Below, one piece after another: positions 25,355 to 34,253 of a stretch of DNA of 64,000 nucleotides. The notes under the pieces are model-generated. The model saw nothing but the letters and a program-made list of their open reading frames with translations, was not told the origin of the DNA and searched no databases. A program made the translations under genes and the position numbers. Origin of the DNA: CADEED01 sp041395625 (GTDB lineage: Bacteria > Pseudomonadota > Gammaproteobacteria > Steroidobacterales > Steroidobacteraceae); NCBI GenBank assembly GCA_041395625.1, contig JAWLAE010000002.1, forward strand, positions 992,001 through 1,056,000, given 5' to 3'. How positions within the stretch are numbered: position 1 is the first letter of the stretch; each line of letters begins with the position of its first letter.

Positions 25355-26083
25355 ATGACCCGAGTTGCCGCACTCATGCTGATTGTACTTGGCGCGCTGA
25401 CGCTCGGATGCGCCGCCAGCTCAACCTCGCGTGCCAGCGAGAACACAGGAGCCTTGGTGTTTGGAGGCTCTGGCCGCACCGGCGCAATGATCGTTGAAAG
25501 GCTCCGCACCCAAGGCGAGCCAGTAACGGTGTTCGTGCGGCCGAATTCCGATCGCACGCGGCTGCAAGACCAAGACGTCAGGTACGCAGTCGGCGACGCG
25601 ATGTCCCCGGCGGATGTCGAGGCGGCCGTAGCCGCTGCCAAACCGCGCGTCATCATCAACGCGATTGGCGGCCGTGGCAGCCAGGCAGGGTTTTGGGACC
25701 GCTCGCAAATGGCGATGACCGCGGCGGCCAAACAGCACGGCGTGGAAATCGTCATCTTCCTGAGTTCTGTCGGCGTGGGTGACAGCGCCGGCGCCTATTC
25801 CAAAGAAGCGCTCGACCGGCTGCGCGAATCGCTGCAGGAGCGCTACCGCGCCGAGGAGGATCTCAAGGCGAGCGGCTTGCGCTACGTGATCATCCGCACC
25901 GGCATCATCGCTCCCGAGGGTTCCGCGGCGACGGGCAAGGCGCGACTAACAGAAGACCGGACTGTGCTGAGCCCGGTGACTCGCGCGGATCTTGCGCGAC
26001 TGACCGTTGACTGCATCAACGACAGCGGCTGCCACAACAAGACATTCGCGGCGATGGACGACACCCTCAAGGTATCGCGGTAG
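25355..26083 (+). CDS. NAD(P)-binding Rossmann-fold lipoprotein
   Basis: About 242 residues. TGGAGA eight bases before supports the ATG at 25355. The leader MTRVAALMLIVLGALTLGCA ends in a lipobox (LTLGC), then GALVFGGSGRTGAMIVERLR is a dinucleotide-binding loop of the atypical SDR/NmrA type, with FVRPNSDR and the strand YVIIRTGIIAPEG. Proteins of this fold usually work in the cytoplasm with NADPH; a lipid anchor outside is unexpected. Either it binds another ligand or the leader is only a membrane tether. It follows the SpoU gene closely, and the operon ends here. Confidence 0.75.
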   Translation: MTRVAALMLIVLGALTLGCAASSTSRASENTGALVFGGSGRTGAMIVERLRTQGEPVTVFVRPNSDRTRLQDQDVRYAVGDAMSPADVEAAVAAAKPRVIINAIGGRGSQAGFWDRSQMAMTAAAKQHGVEIVIFLSSVGVGDSAGAYSKEALDRLRESLQERYRAEEDLKASGLRYVIIRTGIIAPEGSAATGKARLTEDRTVLSPVTRADLARLTVDCINDSGCHNKTFAAMDDTLKVSR

Positions 26084-26112
26084 TAACTAAATTCGCTCGA
26101 GCGCAACTGTCC

Positions 26113-26835
26113 TTGGCCACACTGCCCGAAATAGTGGCGCGACTGAAGTCATTGCGTGACCCGATGATCGCGGCTCACTCCCAAGGGTTCTTCAAGACTG
26201 GGAAGGGTGAGTATGGCGCAGGCGATCGCTTTCTCGGCATACGCGTGCCCGTGTTGCGGCAGCTCGTACGCGAATACCGCGGCATACCGTCTCGAACACT
26301 GTGGGCGCTGCTGCGATCACCCTGGCACGAGGCGCGACTGCTTTCGCTGTTGATGCTGGTGGATCGGTATCGCCGCGCCGACGAACACGGACAAGCGGAA
26401 ATCTACACCCGCTACCTCGCGAACCTCCGGTACGTCAACAACTGGGGTCTGGTCGACAGCTCCGCACCCGATATCATCGGCGCGCATCTGGCGCGTCGGG
26501 ACGCAGCGCCGATTTTCGGACTCGCCGCGAGCGACAACCTCTGGCAGCGACGCATAGCGATCATCGCGACTTTTCATTTCATCAAGCACCATTCGTTCGA
26601 GCACACGCTCGCGCTCGCCGAGCTGCTGCTGAATGACTCCGAAGACCTGATCCACAAAGCGGTGGGCTGGATGCTGCGCGAAGTCGGCAACCGCGATCGA
26701 ACGACGCTCGAACGATTCCTGCGGCGGCACGCTCGGCGGATGCCGCGCACCATGCTGCGTTACGCAATCGAGCGCTTGCCCGAGGCACGGCGTAGAGCCT
26801 ATCTGCGCGATGAACGTCCAGGAGCAACAGCCTAA
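26113..26835 (+). CDS. DNA alkylation repair protein, AlkD-like HEAT repeats
   Basis: 240 residues from a TTG (26113). The AlkD-like pattern is clear: FFKTGKGEYGAGDRFLGIRV near the N-terminus, VNNWGLVDSSAPDIIGAHLA, SDNLWQRRIAIIATFHFIKH, then DLIHKAVGWMLREVGNRD and MLRYAIERLPE. AlkD glycosylases excise N3- and N7-alkylpurines using stacked HEAT repeats. The Trp and Asp around NNWGLVDSSAPD are in the expected place. The Lipoprotein gene upstream and CoA transferase downstream are unrelated. Confidence 0.85.
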   Translation: MATLPEIVARLKSLRDPMIAAHSQGFFKTGKGEYGAGDRFLGIRVPVLRQLVREYRGIPSRTLWALLRSPWHEARLLSLLMLVDRYRRADEHGQAEIYTRYLANLRYVNNWGLVDSSAPDIIGAHLARRDAAPIFGLAASDNLWQRRIAIIATFHFIKHHSFEHTLALAELLLNDSEDLIHKAVGWMLREVGNRDRTTLERFLRRHARRMPRTMLRYAIERLPEARRRAYLRDERPGATA

Positions 26836-26898
26836 CACCGGTATACCGCGCGAAAATGTGGGAGAATCGACCCGGAGTAGCTTGCAGGCTTGGCGTAC

Positions 26899-27606
26899 AT
26901 GAACAAAGTCTATCCATCCGCTCACGCCGCCCTCGAGGGCATCGTCCACGACGATCAATTGCTCGCTGTTGGGGGTTTCGGTCTGTGCGGTATCCCCGAG
27001 ATGTTGATCGACGCGCTGCGTGACTCAGGCGTGCGCGGGCTCACCGTCATTTCCAACAACGCCGGCATCGACGACGTCGGTCTCGGCAAGCTCCTCAAGA
27101 CGCGCCAGATCCGCAAGATGATTTCTTCCTACGTCGGCGAGAACAAAGAATTCGAACGCCAGTATCTGGCGGGCGAACTCGAAGTCGAGTTCACGCCGCA
27201 AGGCACGCTGGCGGAAAAACTGCGTGCCGGTGGCGCCGGGATCCCGGCATTCTTTACACGCACCGGTGTCGGTACGATGGTGGCGGAAGGCAAGGAGTTG
27301 CGTGATTTCGACGGGCACACGTACGTGCTGGAACGCGCCCTCAATCCGGCAGTTTCTTTGATCAAGGCACACGTGGCGGATCGCAGCGGCAACTTGCGCT
27401 TTCGCCTGACCGCCCGCAATTTCAATCCCGCTGCGGCGACGGCCGGACGCGTCTGCGTTGCCGAGGTGGAGGAGATCGTGGAGACGGGTGCGCTGGCACC
27501 AGACGACATCCATCTGCCCGGCATCTACGTGCATCGGATCGTGCATGCGCCGGAGCCGACCAAACACATCGAAAAGCGCACCGTCTCGCCAGCAGGAGCC
27601 GCCTGA
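26899..27606 (+). CDS. scoA: 3-oxoacid CoA-transferase subunit A
   Basis: 235 residues from the ATG at 26899; a TTG at 26890 is a further candidate. Family I alpha subunit signature: LLAVGGFGLCGIPEMLIDAL (GGFG-x-CG-P), LTVISNNAGIDDVGLGKLL, GGAGIPAFFTRTGVGTMV and LRFRLTARNFNP. Together with the next gene it moves CoA from succinyl-CoA (or a similar donor) to acetoacetate or another 3-oxoacid. The two genes are one base apart. Confidence 0.92.
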   Translation: MNKVYPSAHAALEGIVHDDQLLAVGGFGLCGIPEMLIDALRDSGVRGLTVISNNAGIDDVGLGKLLKTRQIRKMISSYVGENKEFERQYLAGELEVEFTPQGTLAEKLRAGGAGIPAFFTRTGVGTMVAEGKELRDFDGHTYVLERALNPAVSLIKAHVADRSGNLRFRLTARNFNPAAATAGRVCVAEVEEIVETGALAPDDIHLPGIYVHRIVHAPEPTKHIEKRTVSPAGAA

Positions 27607-27607
27607 C

Positions 27608-28252
27608 ATGCCGTGGACACAGGATCAGATGGCCGCGCGGGCCGCGCAGGAATTGCGGGATGGCTTCTATGTGAATCTTGGCATCGGCATTCCAACGCTG
27701 GTCGCCAACTATGTGCCGGATGATATGGATGTCTGGCTGCAGAGCGAGAACGGACTGCTCGGCATCGGGCCTTTCCCGACCGAGGATCAGGTCGATGCCG
27801 ACTTGATCAACGCCGGCAAACAAACCGTCACCACCTTGCCGGGCTCGTCTATCTTCGGCAGCGACCAGAGCTTTGCCATGATTCGCGGCGGCAAGATCAA
27901 TCTCGCGATCCTGGGCGCGATGCAGGTGAGCGAGCATGGCGACCTGGCCAACTGGATGATCCCCGGCAAGATGATCAAGGGCATGGGCGGCGCGATGGAC
28001 CTGGTAGCGGGCGTCGAGCGCGTGGTCGTCGTGATGGAACACCTGGCGCGCAAGAAGGACGGCACGACGGAGAAGAAAATCCTGCCGGCGTGCACCTTGC
28101 CCCTGACCGGCGTGCGCGTGGTCGATCGGATCATCACCGATCTCGGCGTCATGGACGTCACGCCCAAGGGCCTCAAATTAGTTGAACTTGCCCCGGACGT
28201 CACAGCCTCGGAGTTGGCCGCAAAGACCGGCGTGCCAGTCCTGACTACCTAG
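27608..28252 (+). CDS. scoB: 3-oxoacid CoA-transferase subunit B
   Basis: 214 residues. The catalytic Glu lies in LQSENGLLGIGP, which is the SENG signature of subunit B. Other landmarks are NLGIGIPTLVANYV, SFAMIRGGKINLAILGAMQV and WMIPGKMIKGMGGAMDLVAG. Together with subunit A it forms the active family I CoA-transferase, with the gamma-glutamyl-CoA intermediate carried here. Substrate is most likely acetoacetate, given the standard family split. It ends 19 bases before the convergent TonB receptor stop, separated by a short tandem repeat. Confidence 0.92.
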   Translation: MPWTQDQMAARAAQELRDGFYVNLGIGIPTLVANYVPDDMDVWLQSENGLLGIGPFPTEDQVDADLINAGKQTVTTLPGSSIFGSDQSFAMIRGGKINLAILGAMQVSEHGDLANWMIPGKMIKGMGGAMDLVAGVERVVVVMEHLARKKDGTTEKKILPACTLPLTGVRVVDRIITDLGVMDVTPKGLKLVELAPDVTASELAAKTGVPVLTT

Positions 28253-28278
28253 TGCTGCTAAAAATGTGCTGCTAAAAA
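28252..28278. repeat. Tandem 13-bp direct repeat between convergent stops
   Basis: GTGCTGCTAAAAA occurs at 28252-28264 and again at 28266-28278, one base apart. The second copy includes the last codons and stop of the TonB receptor. It looks like a local slippage duplication at the 3' end. Confidence 0.7.
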
Positions 28279-30416
28279 CGATAGTCGAGACCCAACTGCA
28301 CGAGCCGCGGTGCTCCGGGGATCAAGCCACGTGACATGTCCACCACATACAGCTTGTCGCTCAGATTCTTGGCGCTGGCGAACATGGTCAATCCATCCCG
28401 TAGCTGATACTGCGCCGTAGCATTCCACACCGTCGCTCCGCCGATGCGGCCACGCTGACCGTCGGCGGTGACCGCTACCGTCTCGAGATCATCGGTGTAC
28501 AGACTGCTCGTATAGTTCGCGCTGACTTGCAGCGTGATGCCGCGTGCCGAAGCCAGTCCGAAGCTTGCATTGGCGAGCCGCTCGGCAGCGTACGGCAAGC
28601 GATTGCCAGTGACCAGCACGTCGCGCGCGCCGCTCACACTGGAGAATCGTTGGCCCACGAATTTGGCATCGAGGAGCTGGGTGTACGCCAGGCGCGCGGA
28701 CGCTCGCCACGCAGTCGCCGCGAGCGGTGCGTCGAATTGCACGGCCAGCTCGGCGCCCTGGTGCAGCGTCTCACCCGCGCTCGTCAGCGCCGCGCCGATA
28801 CCGCCGGCAACGCTGGCGGGCACGATCTGATTGGCGAAGTCCATGCGGAACGCCGTGACGTCCAGTTCGAAGTTGGGCGCGAGCGCCGCGCGTAAGCCCA
28901 ACTCATAATTCCACGATAGCTCGGCCTGCAATTCGACACTGCCGCCGCCGGGCGAGATGAGATCCTCGACCCGTGGGGGCGCAAAGCCGCGATGCGCGCC
29001 AGCGTAGAGCAGCACCTGATCACTGATCTCGAACGTGGCGCCCAGCCCCGGGATGAGCTGGTCGATAGCCGTACTGCCGCGAGCGTTATTGAGGAAATTC
29101 TGACGCTCATAGTCGATACGCTCGTAACGCAAGCCTGGCGTGAGCCCCAGACGGCCGAACTCCAACCGACTCTGCCAGAACAGCGCCGCCGCCCGTACGT
29201 CACGGCGATTGTCCTCGCGTACGCCCGCATTCGGGCCGACACCGGGCGCGCGGGCGCGGGGCGTGTCGCCGTTCACCTGCACGCGATACTGCTTCTCGAT
29301 GTGCCAGCGTGCGCCGAACTCCGTCGCCAGCGGTACGCCCCCGAGCGTCGACTGAGTGGTTAGGCGCTGCTCGACACCCGCCGTGTAGTACTGCCGCAAA
29401 CGGCCTTCATTGCCGCAGGTCGTCAGGAGATTGACGAGCCCCGCACAGGCCGGATCGCTGGCGTCATTCGGGCGCTGAGCAGAATTGCTCGATTGTCGCC
29501 ACCAGTCGCGATTGAAGAAGGTGTAGTACACGGAAGTCTTGAGCTGCGTCTCTGCGCCTGGTTGCCAGCCGTGCGTCGCGGCAACGCCGACGCGGTCGAT
29601 GTCGAACCGATCGTTGACGAACGGATTCATGCGCGGATCGGTTGCATACTCCTGCAAGGTGAGGCCGGAATACGGCACTTGCGAATCTTCTTGGTAGTAG
29701 CTCGCACGCAGCGTGAGGGACTGTCGCTCGCTCAGCGTTCGCGAGGTCTTGACACTGACGTCGGTCACCTTGAAACGCATGTTGTCACGGGCGCCGTCGG
29801 TCTCCTTGCGGCTGATATTGGCAAGCCAACCGGCACCGCCAGCCAGGCGATCGCCCACTTCGAGGGACAGCTCGCCGAAGCCCCGGTTGCCGATGCGCGT
29901 CGCCAACGCGCCCCGGAACTCGTCAGGGACATCAGCCGTGATGTAGTTGATCACGCCGCCCACGGTCTGCGGACCGAACTGAATCTGGCTGGCACCCTTC
30001 AGAACTTCGATCGAGGCAAAACGCGCGATCGGCGGGTGGTAGTAGCTGGCATTGTCGCCATACGGTGCGAATGCCAGCGGCAGGCCGTCCTCGAGCAGCA
30101 GGACCTTGCTCGATCGGGTGGGATTCAAGCCGCGGATGCCGAGATTGGGACGCAACCCGAAGCCCTCTTCGTCGCGCGCGAACACACCCGGCACCTGGCG
30201 GATGATCTCGTTGACAGTGAACGGACGAGCGGCGTCGATCATCGAACTGTCGATCACGTTGCCGGCACCCGGCAAGTCGCGCAGCCGCTCGCGGCTGCCG
30301 ATCACGACGATCTCCGTCAGTGACTCGGCGCCGACGTCCCGGGCGAGCGCTGGATCGCTCTGCAGCAGAAGCAAACCTAGAAGACCTGCGAGCAGCGTCC
30401 GTGTACTGGTAATCAT
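28272..30416 (-). CDS. TonB-dependent outer-membrane receptor (iron-regulated)
   Basis: 714 residues. A Sec signal (TLLAGLLGLLLLQSDPALA) is followed by a TonB-box-like EIVVIGSR, a plug with ADVPDEFRGALATRIGN, and a beta-barrel ending LVQLGLDYRF, the typical C-terminal Phe. RGLNPTRSSKVLLLEDGLPL resembles the FecA/iron-transport group. No extra N-terminal signalling domain is evident. CGGAG lies before the ATG. A near-consensus Fur box at 30466-30484 sits just upstream, so it is likely induced by iron limitation and imports a ferric chelate. No siderophore genes are nearby. Confidence 0.88.
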   Translation of the reverse strand: MITSTRTLLAGLLGLLLLQSDPALARDVGAESLTEIVVIGSRERLRDLPGAGNVIDSSMIDAARPFTVNEIIRQVPGVFARDEEGFGLRPNLGIRGLNPTRSSKVLLLEDGLPLAFAPYGDNASYYHPPIARFASIEVLKGASQIQFGPQTVGGVINYITADVPDEFRGALATRIGNRGFGELSLEVGDRLAGGAGWLANISRKETDGARDNMRFKVTDVSVKTSRTLSERQSLTLRASYYQEDSQVPYSGLTLQEYATDPRMNPFVNDRFDIDRVGVAATHGWQPGAETQLKTSVYYTFFNRDWWRQSSNSAQRPNDASDPACAGLVNLLTTCGNEGRLRQYYTAGVEQRLTTQSTLGGVPLATEFGARWHIEKQYRVQVNGDTPRARAPGVGPNAGVREDNRRDVRAAALFWQSRLEFGRLGLTPGLRYERIDYERQNFLNNARGSTAIDQLIPGLGATFEISDQVLLYAGAHRGFAPPRVEDLISPGGGSVELQAELSWNYELGLRAALAPNFELDVTAFRMDFANQIVPASVAGGIGAALTSAGETLHQGAELAVQFDAPLAATAWRASARLAYTQLLDAKFVGQRFSSVSGARDVLVTGNRLPYAAERLANASFGLASARGITLQVSANYTSSLYTDDLETVAVTADGQRGRIGGATVWNATAQYQLRDGLTMFASAKNLSDKLYVVDMSRGLIPGAPRLVQLGLDYRF

Positions 30417-30465
30417 GAAACTCCGGGGCGTTTGAGGCCCGCCACAGCCGATCCAAGGGTTAAAT

Positions 30466-30484
30466 GTTAATGAGAATCATTATT
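30466..30484. promoter_or_regulatory. Fur box
   Basis: GTTAATGAGAATCATTATT matches the 19-base Fur consensus GATAATGATAATCATTATC at 16 of 19 positions by hand alignment. It sits 50 bases upstream of the TonB receptor start. Confidence 0.8.
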
Positions 30485-30527
30485 ATTTATGAATCCAGTG
30501 TGCTTTGCAAGACCCAGTCAGCGAGCT

Positions 30528-33218
30528 TCAAACATCCCACGGCATTGCCGGATCGACCTTCACCGCGTACCGCGCGATGGCCTTTTGCACCGCGTTGCGC
30601 GCCACCAAGCCCTCGTCGGCCAATGCCGACAGTGCGGCAACAGCAATATGATGACGATCCACCTCGAAGAACTCGCGCAGCGCCGCCCGCCTGTCGCTGC
30701 GTCCGAAACCGTCGGTCCCCAGCGCGACGAAGCGAGCGCCGACATGCGCGGCGATCAGTTCTGGATAGGCGCGTACGTAATCCGTCGCGGCAACGATCGG
30801 CGCTCCACCCCGCAGGCACTGCGCCACGTGGCTAACACGGGGCGGATCTGTCGGCTGCAGTCGATTGAGGCGCTGTACCGCCCGCGCGTCGCGCGCCAGC
30901 TCACTGAAACTCGTGACGCTGAATACGTCACTGGCAATCTCGAAGTCGGTGGCGAGCAGATCTGCAGCCGCGATCACTTCGCGCAGGATCGTGCCCGACC
31001 CTAACAGCCGGATGCGAGCACCGGCGTCGTTGGTAGCGCGCGAGGTCAGTCGATACATGCCTTGTATGATCTGCGCCTCGACGCCCGCCGGCATCGAAGG
31101 GTGGGCGTAGTTCTCGTTCATCACCGTGATGTAGTAGAACTCGTCGCGCTGCTGTTCGAGCATCGCGCGCATGCCGTGCTCCAGAATCACCGCCAGCTCG
31201 TAGGCGAACGCCGGATCGTAGGCGCGGCAATTGGGAACCGTGGCAGCCACCACTTGACTGGTGCCGTCCTGATGCTGCAAGCCTTCGCCACTCAGCGTCG
31301 TTCTGCCCGCTGTAGCTCCCAGCAAGAAACCGCGCGCACGCTGATCAGCCGCCGCCCAGATCAGATCGCCGACGCGTTGGAAGCCGAACATCGAGTAGTA
31401 GATGTATAAAGGCAACATCGGCAAGCCGTGCGCACTGTAGGACGTCGCCGCGGCCACCCACGACGACAGCGCACCGGCCTCGGTGATGCCCTCTTCCAAT
31501 AGCTGCCCGGTCTGGGACTCCTTGTAGGACAGCATCGACTGCGCGTCTTCCGGTTCGTAGAGCTGGCCGCCCGGCGCATAGATGCCGATCTGCCGAAACA
31601 GATTGGCCATTCCGAAAGTCCGCGCTTCATCGGCGACGATCGGCACGAGCCGCGGCCCCAGGCGCTTGTCGCGCAACAACGCACCTAACATCCGCACCGC
31701 CGCCATCGTGGTCGACATCTCCTTGCCGTCAGCCTGCACGGCGAACTGTGCGTAGCTGTCGAGCGGAGGCACAGCCAGTACTTCCGCCGCACAGCGCCGA
31801 CTCGGCAGCGGACCTCCCAGCGCGGCGCGCCGGTCGCGCAAGTAAACCATCTCGGCGCTGCGCTCATCCGGCCGGTAGAACTCGAGCTGGGCGACCGCAG
31901 CATCTGTCAGCGGCAGCTGGAATCGATCCCGGAACGCCTTCAGCGCCTCGACGTCGAGTTTCTTGGCCTGATGCGACGTCATGCGCGACTCGCCAGCATC
32001 GCCCATGCCGTAGCCCTTCTTGGTCTTGGCCAGAATCACAGTCGGCCGACCCGCGTGCGCCCGCGCTGCCGCGAACGCAGCGTACAACTTGCGGAAATCA
32101 TGCCCGCCTCGTTTCAGCGTGTTGATTTCTGCGTCGGACATATGAGCGACCAAGTCACTCGAATCCGGGTCTGCGTGAAAGAACTTCGCGCGGTTGTAGT
32201 CGCCGTCCTTGGCGCCGAGATTCTGATACTCACCGTCGACCGTCTCGGCGAAACGACGGAGCAGCACGTGCTTCGTATCGCGCGCGAACAGGGCGTCCCA
32301 CTCCGAGCCCCACAACACCTTGATCACGTTCCAGCCGGCGCCCGTGAACAGCGCTTCGAGCTCCTGGATGATCTGGCCATTGCCACGCACGGGTCCGTCG
32401 AGCCGTTGCAGGTTGCAATTGATGATGAAGGTGAGGTTGTCGAGCTGCTCGCGCGCCGCCAGCGTCAACCCGGCGATCGATTCCGGTTCGTCCATCTCGC
32501 CATCGCCGAACACCCCCCACACGTGCCGATCAGCCGCGTCCTGCAGGCCGCGGTGCTGCAGATAGCGCATGAAACGTGCCTGATAGATGGCGTTGATCGG
32601 GCCGATGCCCATCGAGCCCGTCGGAAACTGCCAGAACTCGGGCATCAGCCACGGATGCGGATAGGAGCACAGGCCGTCGCCGGCCACCTCCTGTCGGTAG
32701 TTAGCGAGTTGCGCCTCACTGAGCCGACCCTCAAGGAATGCACGCGCGTAGATGCCGGGCGCCGAGTGCGGTTGGTAGAACACGAGATCGCCCTTGAACT
32801 CGGCGTGCGGCGCTCGGAAGAAATGATTGAAACCGACCTCGAAGATCTCCGCAGCCGACGCGTAGCTGGCGATATGCCCGCCGAGTTCGCCGTAAGCCTG
32901 ATTCGCCCGGACTACCATGGCGAGCGCATTCCAGCGCATGACGGCAGTCAGGCGCTCCTCCAACGCGAGGTCACCAGGATAGGCGCCCTGACGCTCCACC
33001 GGAATGGTGTTGCGGTAGGCCGAATAGGGTTGCTGCGAGGAACGCAGACCCTTGCGCCGCATGTGCTCTTCGAGCTGATTGAGCAGGAACAGTGCGCGCT
33101 CGGGACTGGCCGCACGAATGACGCTTTCGAGCGAATCGAGCCATTCCTGCGTCTCGACCGGATCTGCATCGGCGCCCAGACCATTGCGCCCGAATTGCGC
33201 GTGGATGCTTCGAGTCAT
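30528..33218 (-). CDS. aceE: 2-oxoacid dehydrogenase E1, homodimeric (AceE/MdeB type)
   Basis: 896 residues, full AceE length. The thiamine-pyrophosphate motif is FGDGEMDEPESIAGLTLAAR with IINCN, then VRGNGQIIQELEALF, KTKKGYGMGDAGE and the C-terminal LRFF-like region. The nearest visible regulator is an Lrp/AsnC gene on the opposite strand, and aceF and lpd are absent. In Pseudomonas putida mdeB, an E1 acting on 2-oxobutyrate from methionine, is also next to an Lrp-type regulator (mdeR). I therefore favour 2-oxobutyrate or an alternative 2-oxoacid rather than the main pyruvate complex. The start at 33218 has no strong ribosome-binding site. Confidence 0.88.
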   Translation of the reverse strand: MTRSIHAQFGRNGLGADADPVETQEWLDSLESVIRAASPERALFLLNQLEEHMRRKGLRSSQQPYSAYRNTIPVERQGAYPGDLALEERLTAVMRWNALAMVVRANQAYGELGGHIASYASAAEIFEVGFNHFFRAPHAEFKGDLVFYQPHSAPGIYARAFLEGRLSEAQLANYRQEVAGDGLCSYPHPWLMPEFWQFPTGSMGIGPINAIYQARFMRYLQHRGLQDAADRHVWGVFGDGEMDEPESIAGLTLAAREQLDNLTFIINCNLQRLDGPVRGNGQIIQELEALFTGAGWNVIKVLWGSEWDALFARDTKHVLLRRFAETVDGEYQNLGAKDGDYNRAKFFHADPDSSDLVAHMSDAEINTLKRGGHDFRKLYAAFAAARAHAGRPTVILAKTKKGYGMGDAGESRMTSHQAKKLDVEALKAFRDRFQLPLTDAAVAQLEFYRPDERSAEMVYLRDRRAALGGPLPSRRCAAEVLAVPPLDSYAQFAVQADGKEMSTTMAAVRMLGALLRDKRLGPRLVPIVADEARTFGMANLFRQIGIYAPGGQLYEPEDAQSMLSYKESQTGQLLEEGITEAGALSSWVAAATSYSAHGLPMLPLYIYYSMFGFQRVGDLIWAAADQRARGFLLGATAGRTTLSGEGLQHQDGTSQVVAATVPNCRAYDPAFAYELAVILEHGMRAMLEQQRDEFYYITVMNENYAHPSMPAGVEAQIIQGMYRLTSRATNDAGARIRLLGSGTILREVIAAADLLATDFEIASDVFSVTSFSELARDARAVQRLNRLQPTDPPRVSHVAQCLRGGAPIVAATDYVRAYPELIAAHVGARFVALGTDGFGRSDRRAALREFFEVDRHHIAVAALSALADEGLVARNAVQKAIARYAVKVDPAMPWDV

Positions 33219-33254
33219 GGCGCGACGATAGCGGTTCAGCGGCAGCAGAGTTTG

Positions 33255-33300
33255 CTGATATCGATCAGAATTGAGCGTAGTCTTAAGCAGATTCTTCTGC
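33255..33300. promoter_or_regulatory. Two palindromes in the aceE/lrp divergent promoter
   Basis: CTGATATCGATCAG (33255-33268) and GCAGATTCTTCTGC (33287-33300) are each perfect 5-bp inverted repeats with a 4-base centre. Their centres are 32 bases apart, about three helix turns, in an AT-rich region. This spacing fits Lrp/AsnC-type octamer binding between the divergent E1 and regulator genes. Confidence 0.5.
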
Positions 33301-33318
33301 CCAATTGTGAATTTAAGT

Positions 33319-33804
33319 ATGAATAATCTGCCCAAGGCGCTAGATACGAAAGACTTTCGGATCCTGGAACAGCTGCAGCGCGACGGCAAACTGACCAACG
33401 CAGAGCTCGCCAGCCGCGTTCGCCTGTCCCCCTCCCCGTGCTGGTCGCGCGTCCATGCGCTGGAAGCGGCGGGTGTAGTCACTGGTTATGTAGCGTTGGT
33501 CGACCCAGCCAAGGTCGGCATGCATGTGAGCGTATTCATCCAGGTGAGTCTCGAGAAACAGATCGAGAGTGCGCTGGAGAATTTCGAAGCGGCAATCACC
33601 CGTTATCCGGAAGTCATGGAGTGCTACCTGATGACTGGCGATTCGGACTATCTGATCCGCGTGGTCGTGCCGGATGTGCGAGCGCTGGAGCAATTCATCG
33701 TGCACGGGCTCACCAAGATTCGCGGCGTCGCCAACATCCGCTCCAGCTTCGCGCTGAAACAGGTCAAGTACACGACAGCGTTGCCGCTACGCGTACCCAA
33801 GTAA
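33319..33804 (+). CDS. Lrp/AsnC family transcriptional regulator
   Basis: 161 residues. N-terminal HTH: DTKDFRILEQLQRDGKLTNA, AELASRVRLSPSPCWSRVHAL. The C-terminal RAM-type sensor: VSVFIQVSLEKQIESALENF, EVMECYLMTGDSDYLIRVVV, GLTKIRGVANIRSSFALKQV. I start at the ATG at 33319. Lrp-type regulators sense amino acids and act as dimers or octamers. Divergent orientation to the E1 gene suggests it controls that gene in response to an amino acid, possibly methionine or a branched-chain one. This resembles mdeR/mdeB of Pseudomonas, but mdeA is absent here. Confidence 0.9.
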   Translation: MNNLPKALDTKDFRILEQLQRDGKLTNAELASRVRLSPSPCWSRVHALEAAGVVTGYVALVDPAKVGMHVSVFIQVSLEKQIESALENFEAAITRYPEVMECYLMTGDSDYLIRVVVPDVRALEQFIVHGLTKIRGVANIRSSFALKQVKYTTALPLRVPK

Positions 33805-33956
33805 CTGTTTAGGCAGTGACACCCACGCCGCGTGATCCTAGCTCCCGGGTTAGGAATTGGTGACGGTGCGGTTAGGACCTGGTCGCTGCGATCATGTTTC
33901 ACTCCCACCGGCAGAGAAGACATCCCACGCACCCACTGTTCGTTAGGAGCGCCGCA

Positions 33957-34253
33957 ATGAAAACAATTCCGACCACCGTACTCCTGGCGTTGCTCGCCGC
34001 AGGCTGTGCACCGGGCGTCAGCGGCAGCTACACGCCGGCCAGCAGCAACGCCATGTTTCAGTCGCTGACGTTCAAGTCGGGTGGCAAGGTGGAGTTCACC
34101 ATTCTTGGTGCCACGATCGAGGGCAACTACGAAGTCGAGGATGGCAAGGTGAAGCTCACTGGGCCCGAGGGCAGCCGCCTGCTGAACATCGACGGCAACT
34201 GCCTCGATGGGGGCGACGGACTCATTGGACTGGGGCGGTACTGCCGCTCGTAG
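33957..34253 (+). CDS. Small hypothetical lipoprotein
   Basis: About 98 residues, with AGGAG at 33945-33949. The leader PTTVLLALLAAGCAPG gives a lipobox. The rest is short and beta-rich: SGSYTPASSNAMFQSLTFKS, GKVEFTILGATIEGNYEVED, GKVKLTGPEG. It looks like a small calycin-like or copper-resistance type fold, but I assign no family. Its neighbours, an Lrp regulator and a larger envelope protein, are not obviously linked. Confidence 0.6.
   Translation: MKTIPTTVLLALLAAGCAPGVSGSYTPASSNAMFQSLTFKSGGKVEFTILGATIEGNYEVEDGKVKLTGPEGSRLLNIDGNCLDGGDGLIGLGRYCRS

Noticed and set aside
31971..33326. Open 451-codon frame on the plus strand antisense to the E1 gene
   Set aside because: It is a shadow of the AceE-type gene; the protein is Arg/His-rich without domains. 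Similar long antisense frames at 4829-6028, 3181-4125, 45872-46834 and 46847-47935 are rejected for the same reason.
30528..33482. Longer E1 start at 33482
   Set aside because: It would run through the divergent promoter and the Lrp gene start; the added residues have no similarity to AceE.
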